Positions 44,012 through 54,142 are shown, counted from the stretch's first letter. The stretch is 64,000 nucleotides of DNA from Lacinutrix jangbogonensis (GCF_000797445.1 NZ_JSWF01000028.1:1-64000), one strand, 5' to 3'. Numbers and translations are program-made. Notes: a model not told the origin generated them from the sequence alone.

Positions 44012-44695
44012 TTATTGTTTTTCTGCTTTTACTCCTTTTATCAAAAGCCATAAAATCGTTGAGAATTCTCCTATGGCTAAAGGGATCATTATAATTGCAG
44101 AAATAGATTCTTTATATTCGGGGAAAAGAATTGAACTAAAACTATCTATGAGATAAGCAAAACAACCAATAGTTAAGAATATACCAATGATTTTCGGAAT
44201 GAATTTAGATTTGATAATAAGCATTCCAAATGGGAACAGCCAAAGTCCCCAAAAGATTCCAACAACAGCAATTCCGAATTCGTACAAATTAAGAAAGACT
44301 AAAGCCAAAGAGTTCAGTTGGCTCGTTTCGAAAACTTCTAAAAATTCAGCCCCACCAACAAACATTTGAGCAGCAACAAGATTGAGTATATTAAGGAAAG
44401 ATATTGGCACCCCAACCAAAACAAAAGTCACCATGTACTTTGTTAATTTTAGATTTATATCTTTGAATAATCGACTTAAAGTTAAGACTAAAAAGATTGT
44501 TAAAGCCTGACTTATTAAGTTGCTTATAATACTTAAACTATAAATAAATTCCGAATTTATTAAATTGCTAGCAGTAGCTGTAGCATCCCTAGAAACAATT
44601 ATACTTGGAGCATACATAATTCCAAATCCTCCAGTTATAGCAATAATTAAATATAAAATACCTGCTATTCTAGCGTTTTTCTTTTTTGAATTCAT
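44012..44695 (-). CDS. DUF4386 membrane protein
   Basis: A 227-residue protein with six membrane helices. The N-terminal NARIAGILYLIIAITGGFGI and the later NLYEFGIAVVGIFWGLWLFPFG are typical of DUF4386, a family of unknown function that occurs singly in many Bacteria. It lies alone: 317 bases after the preceding terminator-bounded gene and 208 bases before the exonuclease gene on the same strand. The 208-base gap (44696-44903) shows nothing recognisable. Confidence 0.82.
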   Translation of the reverse strand: MNSKKKNARIAGILYLIIAITGGFGIMYAPSIIVSRDATATASNLINSEFIYSLSIISNLISQALTIFLVLTLSRLFKDINLKLTKYMVTFVLVGVPISFLNILNLVAAQMFVGGAEFLEVFETSQLNSLALVFLNLYEFGIAVVGIFWGLWLFPFGMLIIKSKFIPKIIGIFLTIGCFAYLIDSFSSILFPEYKESISAIIMIPLAIGEFSTILWLLIKGVKAEKQ

Positions 44696-44903
44696 TTTTA
44701 GAGTTTATTTAAAACACGATTGAAAGGATGATTTGTTACAATTCTTGATAATTTTATTTTCAAATAACTGTAGCTAAAGTGTTCTTTTATATTTTGTAAT
44801 GAAGAGCTAAAAATAGCGTTAAAGAGGATACAGAAACCTAGTAAGCAAAATTCAATTTTTAATAGCTTTATAGATTCGTTAGCTTTTGTTCCTCCTTTAA
44901 AGA

Positions 44904-45617
44904 TTAAATATGTATAATCTCATCATTTTCCAAAATAGATTCACCACGTAACCTCAAGAAAATTTGAGCCACAGCAATCGTGTCTTTTTCACAATAGGTG
45001 ATTATTCGGTCTATGTCGTTGTCTTTATAATACGTTTTGTAAACTTCGCTACCATCGATATCGTCTTTTGGAGATGGAATACCTAAAACGTTAGTCATCA
45101 ATTTTAAAGAGGTATAAGTTTTATAATCTCCAAATTTCCACAATTCTAAAGTGTCAAGGTGCGCTACTTCCCAGGGTTTTTTGCCGAAGAGATTCAGTTT
45201 GTATGGTAATTCTATGTTATGAATAATCATACGTCTCGCTATGTATGGAAAATCGAATTCTTTCCCATTATGTGCGCATAGCAAATGTTTGGTTTGACTA
45301 AAATGAGAAATCAATAAGTTTTTAAAATCTCTTAAAAGCGTTGGTTCTTCGCCAGAAAATGATGTGGTGCGAAACAAACGCGTGTCGCCTTGATTAGTAA
45401 AATACCCAACCGAAATACAGATGATTTTACCAAATTCTGCCCAAATACCAGCACGATCATAAAACGCCTCAGCAGAAAACTCTTCCTTTCTTTGGTAGCG
45501 CGATTTCGCTTCCCAAAGTTCTTGTTTGGTTTTATCTAGTTCATTAAAATGTTCTGTTTCCGGAACAGTCTCTATATCTAAAAATAATATATTTTCTAAG
45601 TTAATTTTTGAAATCAT
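44904..45617 (-). CDS. 3'-5' exonuclease, PolB-like (DnaQ superfamily)
   Basis: A 237-residue RNase H-like exonuclease. Motif Exo I is FLDIETVPE (about residue 12), Exo II is CAHNGKEFDFPYIARR (about 113-128) and Exo III is YCEKDTIAVAQIF (about 208-220), giving the acidic DEDDy-type set. The group is known as predicted PolB-like exonuclease; it is not the proofreading subunit of a polymerase here, as no polymerase domain follows. DNA repair or turnover is likely. Confidence 0.85.
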   Translation of the reverse strand: MISKINLENILFLDIETVPETEHFNELDKTKQELWEAKSRYQRKEEFSAEAFYDRAGIWAEFGKIICISVGYFTNQGDTRLFRTTSFSGEEPTLLRDFKNLLISHFSQTKHLLCAHNGKEFDFPYIARRMIIHNIELPYKLNLFGKKPWEVAHLDTLELWKFGDYKTYTSLKLMTNVLGIPSPKDDIDGSEVYKTYYKDNDIDRIITYCEKDTIAVAQIFLRLRGESILENDEIIHI

Positions 45618-45934
45618 AACGCATGTAATGGTATTTAACTTGAAGTCTGTTTTTGAGCTCTAATTGGTTCTTTTTCTCAAATTCTTTAGACTTTTCTATG
45701 GTGTCTAATTTGTTCCTTTTGTCATTTGTTTTTTCATTTGAAATTATTGTCAATGTTTTAAAGATAGAAAATGAAAAAGAGAGTTCAAAACTTATTCTTA
45801 AATAATACAATTTCAAAACAAATCAAATGGTAGGTAAAAATGATGCTGAGTTGTTTTATATAAACAGGAACTCATTAAAAATCAATTGTAACACCTATTT
45901 ATTTGTTATATTAGGGACTTAAGTAAATTAAAAC
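45618..45934. other. 317-base intergenic region
   Basis: Divergent promoter region between the exonuclease gene (minus) and the di-haem lipoprotein gene (plus). A TATATTAG sequence about 27 bases before the plus-strand ATG is close to the -7 consensus. I see no RNA gene or repeat. Confidence 0.35.
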
Positions 45935-47032
45935 ATGATTAAAAACCTACTAAAAACTGCTAGTGTAGTGCTACTTTCTGCTATACTTTTTTCTTGTTCT
46001 GATGATAATAATCCAGTGACTGATGACGACTACGTTCCAATTTTAGTTTCACCTGTTGTATTAGATGTAGATGCTTTTCCGTTTAATACACTTTCTGAAT
46101 ACAACTTTTTTGAAGGTGAAATGAAAGCACAAGAACCTGTATTAGGCGTTATTCCCTATGAACCAATTTCTATCTTATTTACAGACTACGCTAAAAAGAA
46201 ACGTTTCGTTTGGATGCCAAGCGATATGCAAGCAACTTTTGCTGCAGATAATGAACTTATTGATTTTCCTGTAGGAACAATTCTAATCAAAACATTTTAT
46301 TACAACAATGTACAGCCAGATAACAAGACTCGTATTATTGAAACACGCTTGATGTTAAAGAAAGTAGACGATTGGAAATTTGCAGATTATGTTTGGAATG
46401 ACGATCAAACAGAGGCTACCTTTAGTTTGGAAGGTTCATTTACCAATGTAAACTTTCTAGAAAATGGAGTTCCCAAAAGTACGAACTACAGAATCCCATC
46501 AGATGTAGAATGTTTTACTTGTCATAAAAGCCAAACCAATTCAATTCCTATTGGTGTAAAACCACAAAACTTGAATAGCACATACACGTATGCAGATGGT
46601 TCTCAAAATCAATTACAAAAACTTATTAATGAAGGTTATTTAGAAGATAATTTACCAACAACAATTAACACAGTCGTAAATTGGAGTGACGAAACACAAC
46701 CGATCGACTTACGAGTGCGTTCGTATATTGACATTAATTGTGCACATTGTCATTCGGAACTATCACATTGTGATTATAGACCTGTTCGCTTTGCGTTTAG
46801 TGAATCTGCAGACGAAACAAACTTAGGTATTTGTGTTGAGCCAGATACTGCAATTACTGGGATGACAAATATTGTAACACCTTCTTTAAAAGAACGCTCA
46901 GTCATGTATTATCGATTGAATACAGCTGCTGAAGAATTTAGAATGCCCTTACTTGGTAGAAGTATTATCCATGAAGAAGCTGTTGCGCTTATTGGCCAAT
47001 GGATTGATGGATTAACGACTGAATGCGAATAA
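45935..47032 (+). CDS. Di-haem c-type cytochrome lipoprotein (SO2930-like)
   Basis: A 365-residue lipoprotein (lipobox LFSC, Cys21, then SDDN). Two haem c attachment motifs are clear: CFTCHK (about residue 190) and CAHCHS (about 269). The overall sequence fits the SO2930 family of di-haem cytochromes, in which the N-terminal half is beta-rich. The family name is from memory. The next gene, 57 bases on in the same direction, encodes a secreted FG-GAP/ASPIC protein, so the two may form an operon. An electron-transfer partner is not visible. Confidence 0.75.
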   Translation: MIKNLLKTASVVLLSAILFSCSDDNNPVTDDDYVPILVSPVVLDVDAFPFNTLSEYNFFEGEMKAQEPVLGVIPYEPISILFTDYAKKKRFVWMPSDMQATFAADNELIDFPVGTILIKTFYYNNVQPDNKTRIIETRLMLKKVDDWKFADYVWNDDQTEATFSLEGSFTNVNFLENGVPKSTNYRIPSDVECFTCHKSQTNSIPIGVKPQNLNSTYTYADGSQNQLQKLINEGYLEDNLPTTINTVVNWSDETQPIDLRVRSYIDINCAHCHSELSHCDYRPVRFAFSESADETNLGICVEPDTAITGMTNIVTPSLKERSVMYYRLNTAAEEFRMPLLGRSIIHEEAVALIGQWIDGLTTECE

Positions 47033-47089
47033 CTAAACTAACACTATGAATTCGTTTTGTATTTATAGAATAAAACTAAAAACCAACCT

Positions 47090-50000
47090 ATGAAAAATAT
47101 TACCTTACTAATAAGTTTAATTGCTTCTTGCTTTTTTGCAGCTGCGCAAACTACGGTTGACTGTTCTGTTGGACTTGTAAATACCACGTATTGTTATGTA
47201 AACGACGATACTACTAGTTTTGTTTTTGTAAGTTCGGATGGATCAGATTTACAAGTGACGTTCAACGCTGGACAAGTAGAAAACACATGGGATGAACTCA
47301 TTGTTTTAGATACTAATGGAAGCGAATTATACAACGGATACGGAAATAGTGGAGACTTAACAGGCCTTACCTTTCAGTCTAATGGAGATACAATTACGGT
47401 TTCTATCAGTTCAGATGTAACCATTAATTGTAATTCTAATAATTATACGCAATGGGATTTTGATGTAAACTGTTCAACCTGCACCAATGCCACAGCAACT
47501 TATGCTGTAGTAAATGATTGTGATGCCAGTGGCGGTTTCTTATTGAATGTAGATGTTTCTAATATTGGTTCAGCTACATCACTAACAATTTCTGACAATC
47601 AATCAAGTCCTACACAAGCTTTAAATGCTACCGGAATACTTCAATTTGGACCGTATACAAATGCTACAGACGTTGTTATTTCTATCCAAAATGATCAAGA
47701 TGTAAACTGTAATATAAACAGTAGTGCCCTTACGCAAAGTAATTGTCCACCGCCAGGACCAGTTGGTGTAACATGTGGTTCGGGATCATCTACGTTTATC
47801 TTTACAGAAGAGTTTGGCACTGTTTCTGGATGGACAGGAGATATAAACGATGGCAACGGTAGTTGGGAAATTCCTAACGCTTCTGGATCAGCAGATACTG
47901 GCCCAGATACGGCATTTAGTGGTGCAAATTTTATGAATTTTGAAGCTTCTGGAGATACAACAGCTACTGGTTCTGCAGTAAGTCCGGCAATAGACTTATC
48001 AACAGCAACAGATGGTGCTGAACTTTCGTTCTATATGCACGCATATGGAGCCGATATGGGAACTTTAAATGTAAAAGTTGGAACGTCTGCTTCAGGGCCT
48101 TTTACAACAGTGTTTTCACAAACAGGAGAATTACAAACAAGCGGAGCAGAAGCTTGGATTCCTGTTGGTGTCAATTTAGATGCGTATGTGGGACAAGTAA
48201 TTTACTTAGAATTTAGCCATACAGGAACAGGAACAGGTTTTGAAGGCGATATGTCTATTGATTATCTGCGTATAGAAACCTGCGGATCGTTTTGTATTGC
48301 GCCTTCAAGTATAGCTACTTCTGCAATCACACAAAGCTCAGCAACCATTTCTTGGACAGCAAATAATGGAGAAACTGCTTGGGAATATGTCTTACAACCT
48401 ACAGGAACAGGAATTCCAACAGGTACAGGAACTGCTGCAAGCTCAACAAACATAAATGTAAATACACTAAACCCAGGAACAAGTTACGAAGTATACATAT
48501 TAGCACTTTGTGGAATGGATTCTAGTATTTGGGGCGGACCATTAACATTTACAACATTAGCGCCTCCAGCTCCAGCAGTCTTTACAACATCAACTGTTTC
48601 TACTGCGGGAACGCAAAGAGCTTCAGTTGATATGAATGGCGATTTTTTAGATGACGTAGTTTCTATTGGAAGTACAAATGTAAATATTTTCTATCAGCAA
48701 ACAGTTGGCGGTTTGAGTGCAACAGCAACAAATATTACAACAACGAATGCAGACAATTCGCCTTCATGGAGTTTGGCTGCTGCCGATTTTGATAGAAATG
48801 GATTTACCGATTTATTATACGGTGGAGGAAACGGTGTTACGTTCATGAGAGCGAACGCAACAGGAACAGGATTTACTGAAATTTCAGGATCAGAATATGT
48901 ATTCTCGCAACGTTCAAACTTTGTTGATTTAAACCAAGATGGACACTTAGATGCTTTTGTATGTCATGATGTAGACCCGAATGTATATTACTTGAATGAT
49001 GGCAGTGGAAACCTTGTATTTAACCAAGGTGGACTTGGAGATATTGCTGGTGGTGGAAATTATGGCTCTATCTGGATTGATTATGATAACGATAGAGATA
49101 TGGATATGTTTATTGCGAAATGTCGTGGAGGTTCTAGTACAATTAATATCAATGAGCTACACGAAAATGATGGTACTGGAACTTTTACAGACGTGTCTAC
49201 TGCTTCAGGTTTAGCCGACCCATTACAAACGTGGTCTTCTGCTTGGGGAGATTTTGATAATGATGGCAATATGGACGTTTTTGTAGGTGCAAGTTCTACG
49301 GCTGACGGAACGCACAAACTTATGCGAAATAATGGAAACAGTACATTTACAGATGTAACTACTGCATCTGGAATTTTACCAAACTTAACAAACTTAGGAA
49401 TTGAAAACGCAACGTACGATTTTGATAATGATGGGAATTTGGACATTGCTTCTAACGGAAGTATTTTATTTGGAAATGGTGACTTAACTTTTACAGTATA
49501 TGACAATGTATTAGCTGGTAATAATGGTTCTTTTGGTGATCTAAATAATGATGGATTCATAGATGCGATTTCAGGAACTACATTATACACAAACACAACC
49601 AATAGTAACAATTGGGTAAAAATTACCACCACAGGAGTTGCGAGTAATATCAACGGAATTGGTGCTAGAGTAGAAGTGCATACAGCTTCTGGAATTCAAA
49701 TTCGTGATGTACGTAGTGGAGAAGGATTTCGCTTTATGAGTACATTAAATTCACATTTTGGAATAGGCACTGATACTGCAATAACAAATATTATTATTTA
49801 CTGGCCCTCTGGAAATATGGATAATATTCCAAACCCATCAATCAATACACATCATGTAATTATTGAAGGACAAAGTTTAGGAGTTACAGATGAAACCTTG
49901 GAAAGTATTGCTATTCATCCAAATCCTGTTGGAAAAGTGATACATATTAACAGCCCTATAAATTTGGTTGGTAAAATTGCTACAATCTTCAATATTGAAG

Positions 50001-50128
50001 GCAAACGCGTGTTGAATCTAAAATTAGAAGAACATGCGATTGACGTTACAACTTTAGGACAAGGAAATTATATTTTGCGTATAGAATCTAACGGAAAAGT
50101 GCACACACAGAAATTTATCAAACGATAA
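47090..50128 (+). CDS. Giant secreted protein: CUB/MAM-like, FN3, FG-GAP/VCBS propeller, ASPIC/UnbV and type IX sorting domains
   Basis: A 1012-residue exported protein. Signal peptide to about residue 19; N-terminal beta-sandwich region (20-215); MAM-like jelly roll (about 245-400, starting WTGDINDGNGSWEIP); one fibronectin type III domain (about 405-490); integrin-like FG-GAP/VCBS repeats (about 500-830) with repeated calcium-type loops DLNQDGHLD, DYDNDRDMD, DFDNDGNMD, DFDNDGNLD and DLNNDGFID; ASPIC/UnbV domain (about 840-920) with GIGARVEVHTASG and YWPSGNMDNI; and a C-terminal type A sorting domain (HPNPVGKVIHI onwards). Likely a surface-attached calcium-dependent binding protein. It follows a di-haem lipoprotein gene. 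Confidence 0.88.
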   Translation: MKNITLLISLIASCFFAAAQTTVDCSVGLVNTTYCYVNDDTTSFVFVSSDGSDLQVTFNAGQVENTWDELIVLDTNGSELYNGYGNSGDLTGLTFQSNGDTITVSISSDVTINCNSNNYTQWDFDVNCSTCTNATATYAVVNDCDASGGFLLNVDVSNIGSATSLTISDNQSSPTQALNATGILQFGPYTNATDVVISIQNDQDVNCNINSSALTQSNCPPPGPVGVTCGSGSSTFIFTEEFGTVSGWTGDINDGNGSWEIPNASGSADTGPDTAFSGANFMNFEASGDTTATGSAVSPAIDLSTATDGAELSFYMHAYGADMGTLNVKVGTSASGPFTTVFSQTGELQTSGAEAWIPVGVNLDAYVGQVIYLEFSHTGTGTGFEGDMSIDYLRIETCGSFCIAPSSIATSAITQSSATISWTANNGETAWEYVLQPTGTGIPTGTGTAASSTNINVNTLNPGTSYEVYILALCGMDSSIWGGPLTFTTLAPPAPAVFTTSTVSTAGTQRASVDMNGDFLDDVVSIGSTNVNIFYQQTVGGLSATATNITTTNADNSPSWSLAAADFDRNGFTDLLYGGGNGVTFMRANATGTGFTEISGSEYVFSQRSNFVDLNQDGHLDAFVCHDVDPNVYYLNDGSGNLVFNQGGLGDIAGGGNYGSIWIDYDNDRDMDMFIAKCRGGSSTININELHENDGTGTFTDVSTASGLADPLQTWSSAWGDFDNDGNMDVFVGASSTADGTHKLMRNNGNSTFTDVTTASGILPNLTNLGIENATYDFDNDGNLDIASNGSILFGNGDLTFTVYDNVLAGNNGSFGDLNNDGFIDAISGTTLYTNTTNSNNWVKITTTGVASNINGIGARVEVHTASGIQIRDVRSGEGFRFMSTLNSHFGIGTDTAITNIIIYWPSGNMDNIPNPSINTHHVIIEGQSLGVTDETLESIAIHPNPVGKVIHINSPINLVGKIATIFNIEGKRVLNLKLEEHAIDVTTLGQGNYILRIESNGKVHTQKFIKR

Positions 50129-50151
50129 AAGAAAAATGCTTAAAAAAACAG

Positions 50152-50185
50152 AAAACTCCAATACTTAAAAAGTATTGGAGTTTTT
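50152..50185 (+). terminator. Terminator of the FG-GAP/ASPIC gene
   Basis: AAAACTCCAATACTT, three A residues and AAGTATTGGAGTTTTT form a 15-pair stem with T tract. Confidence 0.92.
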
Positions 50186-50311
50186 CACACAATAGAAGTG
50201 GACTCTTTTATTCTCAGGAAGGACAATAAAACTTCTTAATTATTAAATCCTTTAAGCTTAAAATCAATGTCTAAGTAAGGTGCTTCTAGTTTGATTTTAG
50301 AGGTCTTAGTC

Positions 50312-51457
50312 TTATTTATTCATCATCTTATAAGCCTCATCAATATAAATTGAAATATCATTTGTATAGCTGCCAATCCCAGAATCTGGTGATTTTTGAT
50401 GACCTAAACGTACAATAATTACATTGTCTTCTGGCTGTACAATTACGTATTGACCTAAGTGACCACGCATCATTTTGAAATCTTTACCATTATGCTTTTT
50501 TAACCACCAGCCATAACCATAAACAGGATCGAATTTTGGCGTTAATGACTTAGCAACAAAAGCAGAATCTAATAATTGCTTTCCATTCCATTTTCCGTTG
50601 TCTTTGTATAGCTTTCCAAAACGTGCAAAGTCTTTTGCATTACTAGCAATACAGCAATAGGCTTTTACCAAATCGTGGTCGTCACTATCGACTTGCCAAA
50701 GTGTTTGGTTTTCGCTACCAAGAGGTTTCCAGAAGCTTTCTTCAAAATAGTCGTATAGTTTTTTACCTGTTGCTTTTTCAATAACCATAGCCAACATTTG
50801 TGTGTCTCCACTGGCGTATTTAAATGCTTTTCCTGGCTCGTCAACCACTTTTAAGCCATTCATTACCTTTGCTAAATCGTCATCGAAATAAGCACGTGTG
50901 GTAATTGATAATGGTGAATAATAAGCTTCGTCCCAATTGGTCCCAGAACTCATTGTCGATAAATCTCCAACTGTCATTTTTGCTGCTAATCCATCACAAA
51001 AGGCAGGTAAAAAGTTGCAAACAGGTTGGTCTAAATTTTTAATATAACCGTCCATTATTGCTTTTCCTAATAATCCAGACACATAACTTTTTGCCATAGA
51101 AAATGAGTTCGATTTAGAATTAGCATTATAGCCATCATAATAATTTTCGAACCAAATACTATCGTTTTTAATAATTACGTAAGCAACGGTTCCATAGTCT
51201 TTATTAGCTTTGTTTAAAGCTTCGGTTTCTTTAGCCGAATTATAGTTTTTATGGTTTTCCCAAGGTTGAGGTGAGCCAATGTCTATCGTTTGGTTATCGA
51301 ACTTTTTATAATCGTCTAAAAACGCAGTGGTGTAACCTTGAGCATAAATGGTACGAACGGCTTTTATTAAGTAATCTGTATCTGTAATGTAAAGGGTTGC
51401 AATAAGTAAAGCAAAGAGTACAACCAGTACTTTGAGGCATTTTTTTAAGAATTTCAT
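50312..51457 (-). CDS. Serine hydrolase, class C beta-lactamase family
   Basis: A 381-residue protein with an N-terminal membrane anchor or signal (about 6-24). The SxxK motif is SMAK (Ser120, Lys123) and the tyrosine motif is YASGD (about 214). The later HLGQ replaces the KTG box. This layout is seen in esterases and 6-aminohexanoate-dimer-hydrolase-like enzymes, so it need not act on beta-lactams. It lies 75 bases after ogt on the same strand. The substrate is unknown. Confidence 0.82.
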   Translation of the reverse strand: MKFLKKCLKVLVVLFALLIATLYITDTDYLIKAVRTIYAQGYTTAFLDDYKKFDNQTIDIGSPQPWENHKNYNSAKETEALNKANKDYGTVAYVIIKNDSIWFENYYDGYNANSKSNSFSMAKSYVSGLLGKAIMDGYIKNLDQPVCNFLPAFCDGLAAKMTVGDLSTMSSGTNWDEAYYSPLSITTRAYFDDDLAKVMNGLKVVDEPGKAFKYASGDTQMLAMVIEKATGKKLYDYFEESFWKPLGSENQTLWQVDSDDHDLVKAYCCIASNAKDFARFGKLYKDNGKWNGKQLLDSAFVAKSLTPKFDPVYGYGWWLKKHNGKDFKMMRGHLGQYVIVQPEDNVIIVRLGHQKSPDSGIGSYTNDISIYIDEAYKMMNK

Positions 51458-51532
51458 TGAGTAATTTGATTAGAAATTAAATATAGGAAAATAAAATGAT
51501 GTGAGGATAAGATTCTTTTTTTTCAAAAGAAT

Positions 51533-52009
51533 TTAAAATAGCGATTGTTGTTTATACGGACTTTCATGTTCCAACAACCATTGTTTTCTATACAATCCTC
51601 CTGCGTAACCAGTTAAACTCCCATCGCTACCAATAACGCGATGGCAAGGCACAATAATCCAAAGCGGGTTTTTACCATTGGCATTAGCAACTGCACGAAT
51701 TGCTTTTTCGTCTCCTAATTGTCTAGATAATTTTAAGTAAGAAGTTGTTTTGCCGTAAGGAATGGTTAGCAAGGCATCCCAAACACGTTCTTGAAAAACA
51801 GTGCCTTTAGGATTTAATTTTAAACTGAATTGCTTTCGATCGCCTTGAAAATATTCGTTGAGTTGAAGCACACACTCTTCTAGAACTTCAGGAACAATAT
51901 CCGAAGGTTTTTCATCTGAATTTAAAACCGAAATGGAAGCAATACCATCTTGGTCACCAACAATTTTGGTGATACCTAAAGGCGAATTGATATAGCAGAT
52001 TTCTTCCAT
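51533..52009 (-). CDS. ogt: Methylated-DNA-[protein]-cysteine S-methyltransferase
   Basis: A 158-residue repair protein that takes the methyl group from O6-methylguanine onto its own cysteine. The acceptor is Cys122 in PCHRVIG; the helix-turn-helix region is VWDALLTIPYGKTTSYLKLS. There is no Ada regulatory domain. The ATG overlaps the stop codon of the CNNM-type gene (TAATG), so it ends the long minus-strand operon. Confidence 0.93.
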   Translation of the reverse strand: MEEICYINSPLGITKIVGDQDGIASISVLNSDEKPSDIVPEVLEECVLQLNEYFQGDRKQFSLKLNPKGTVFQERVWDALLTIPYGKTTSYLKLSRQLGDEKAIRAVANANGKNPLWIIVPCHRVIGSDGSLTGYAGGLYRKQWLLEHESPYKQQSLF

Positions 52010-53118
52010 TACTGATTTTCTATAATACCTAGTTTTTTAGCGCGAGTTTCCCAATTTTTTCTAGCCTGTTGTTGTAAATCGCTAACGTTATCGCTTTCGT
52101 CCATAATCTCCAGACCAAGTAAAGTTTCTATAACATCTTCCATTGTTACTAAACCACTTACGGTTCCATATTCATCAACAACTAATGCCATATGGTTTCT
52201 GGTTTCTATTAATTGTTCAAATAACTTTGGAATAGCCATATCACGATTAATAATAATAATATCTCGCTTTAAGTCTGATAACTTTTTAGAGCCATTTCCT
52301 AAAGCCATTTCTTTAAATATTTCGTCTTTTAAAACAAGACCTTTTATATTGTCTTCAGTATCTGTGTAAATAGGAATTCGAGAAAAACGTAAGTTTAGAT
52401 TTTTATTAAAAAAGTCTTCTACAGTAGTGGTGTCGCTTTCCGATTTCATGACTGGTCTAGGCGTCATAATGCTTTTAGCCATGATATCTTTAAACGTTAA
52501 AAGGTTTTTTATAACCTTACTTTCGCTTTCTATAAAAACACCTTCTTCATGAGCCATATCTGTCATTACATGAAAATCTTCACGGCTTAAAACACTGCCA
52601 TGGTGACCTTTTCCACCAATAAGTTTAGTGGTTAATTGTAATAACCATAGAATGCCTGTCCATTTTAGTGGAAAAATTAAAACCTTTAGCGCTTTAGTTG
52701 TAAAATTAGCTAAGCCTTTCCAGTAGGTTGCTCCAATGGTTTTAGGTATAATTTCTGAAGCAACTAAAATAAAAATAGTCATTATAGAAGACACAACACC
52801 AACCATAATATCTTCTGTAAACTGAATCCCTAAAAAAGTTTTTATTTCGCTACCATAGATTTCGGTATAAGCCACTTTAGCTTGAACACCAACTAAAATA
52901 GCACCAACGGTATGCGCGATTGTATTTAAAGTTAGGATTGCAATTAGTGGTCTATCGACATCCTTTTTTAAAGCTTCTAAAGCAATTGCAAAAGCTTTAC
53001 CTTCTTTCTTTTTAACGTTTATAAATGTTGGTGTAACACTTAGTAAAACAGCTTCTAAGATGGAGCATATAAAAGAAAAGAATATTGAAATAATACCGTA
53101 GAATAAAAGTAATCCCAT
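52009..53118 (-). CDS. CNNM/CorC-type membrane protein with CBS pair
   Basis: A 369-residue protein of the HlyC/CorC (hemolysin-like) family. The DUF21 membrane domain (about 1-180, four helices) is followed by a CBS pair (about 200-345; IMTPRPVMKSE and LVVDEYGTVSGLVTMEDVIETLLG). The C-terminal CorC_HlyC domain is absent or very short. Relatives transport or sense Mg2+ or similar cations. Start 28 bases after hemB. Confidence 0.85.
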   Translation of the reverse strand: MGLLLFYGIISIFFSFICSILEAVLLSVTPTFINVKKKEGKAFAIALEALKKDVDRPLIAILTLNTIAHTVGAILVGVQAKVAYTEIYGSEIKTFLGIQFTEDIMVGVVSSIMTIFILVASEIIPKTIGATYWKGLANFTTKALKVLIFPLKWTGILWLLQLTTKLIGGKGHHGSVLSREDFHVMTDMAHEEGVFIESESKVIKNLLTFKDIMAKSIMTPRPVMKSESDTTTVEDFFNKNLNLRFSRIPIYTDTEDNIKGLVLKDEIFKEMALGNGSKKLSDLKRDIIIINRDMAIPKLFEQLIETRNHMALVVDEYGTVSGLVTMEDVIETLLGLEIMDESDNVSDLQQQARKNWETRAKKLGIIENQ

Positions 53119-53146
53119 TAATTTTTATAGTTTGTTGTTTGCTAAT

Positions 53147-54136
53147 TTACGATATTAATTTTACTACATCTTTAGCAAAATAACTTGCAATTACATCTGC
53201 TCCAGCACGTTTAATGGCTGTAATTTGTTCCATCATAACGGCGTCGTGATCTAGCCAACCTTTTTGGGCTGCAGCTTTTAACATTGAATATTCTCCAGAG
53301 ACTTGATATACAGCAACAGGAACATCGACTTCGTTTTTAATTTCGCGAACAATATCTAAATAACATAAACCAGGTTTTACCATAACAATATCTGCACCTT
53401 CGTCGATATCCATTTCTGTTTCACGAATGGCTTCAAAACGATTTGCATAATCCATTTGGTATGTTTTTTTATCTTTCGGAACATCTTTTACTGCAGCAGG
53501 AGCAGAGTCTAAAGCATCTCGAAAAGGCCCATAAAAAGCAGAGGCATATTTAGCAGAATAACTCATTATTCCAGTATCTGTAAAACCTTCATCTTCTAAA
53601 GCTTCTCTAATGGCCAAAATACGTCCATCCATCATATCGCTTGGAGCAACAAAATTGGCTCCTGCTTCAGCATGAGATAAACTCATTTCGGCTAAAATTT
53701 CAACAGTATCATCGTTTACTACCTGACCGTTTTCAATAATACCATCGTGACCAAAAGACGAATATGGATCTAATGCAACATCCGTCATCACTAGCATTCC
53801 TGGACACACATTTTTTACTGTTTTAATTGCACGTTGCATTAACCCATTTGGATTTAGTGCTTCGGTTCCTTTATTATCTTTTAAATTATCTGGTACTTTT
53901 ACAAATAATAAAACCGATTTTAAGCCTAGTGTCCAAAGTGCTTTTATTTCAGCTTCTAATAAGTCTAAGCTAAAGCGATAGTAATTTGGCATCGAAGCGA
54001 TTTCATCTTTTATACCTTTACCTTCAACCACAAATAATGGCACTAAAAAGTCGTTTGGTGAAATGATTGTTTCGCGTACTAAACTTCTTATAGCTTCGTT
54101 GGTTCTTAATCTTCGGTTTCTTTTTATTGGATACAT
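53147..54136 (-). CDS. hemB: Porphobilinogen synthase
   Basis: A 329-residue enzyme that condenses two 5-aminolevulinates into porphobilinogen. The Schiff-base lysines are Lys196 (SAKYASAFYGPF) and Lys254 (MVKPG). The metal-site segment reads TDVALDPYSSFGHDG (118-132) and has no cysteines, so it lacks the zinc triad and resembles the Mg-dependent type of Pseudomonas. It is 6 bases after the YchJ gene in the haem operon. Confidence 0.95.
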   Translation of the reverse strand: MYPIKRNRRLRTNEAIRSLVRETIISPNDFLVPLFVVEGKGIKDEIASMPNYYRFSLDLLEAEIKALWTLGLKSVLLFVKVPDNLKDNKGTEALNPNGLMQRAIKTVKNVCPGMLVMTDVALDPYSSFGHDGIIENGQVVNDDTVEILAEMSLSHAEAGANFVAPSDMMDGRILAIREALEDEGFTDTGIMSYSAKYASAFYGPFRDALDSAPAAVKDVPKDKKTYQMDYANRFEAIRETEMDIDEGADIVMVKPGLCYLDIVREIKNEVDVPVAVYQVSGEYSMLKAAAQKGWLDHDAVMMEQITAIKRAGADVIASYFAKDVVKLIS

Positions 54137-54142
54137 ATTATT

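Noticed and set aside
49081-49653. 190-residue minus-strand frame opposite the FG-GAP gene
   Set aside because: Shadow of repeated Asp/Asn-rich calcium loops on the plus strand.
50312-51457. Beta-lactamase giving antibiotic resistance
   Set aside because: The SxxK and Tyr motifs fit the wider serine hydrolase/esterase family, and the KTG box is replaced; resistance is not supported.
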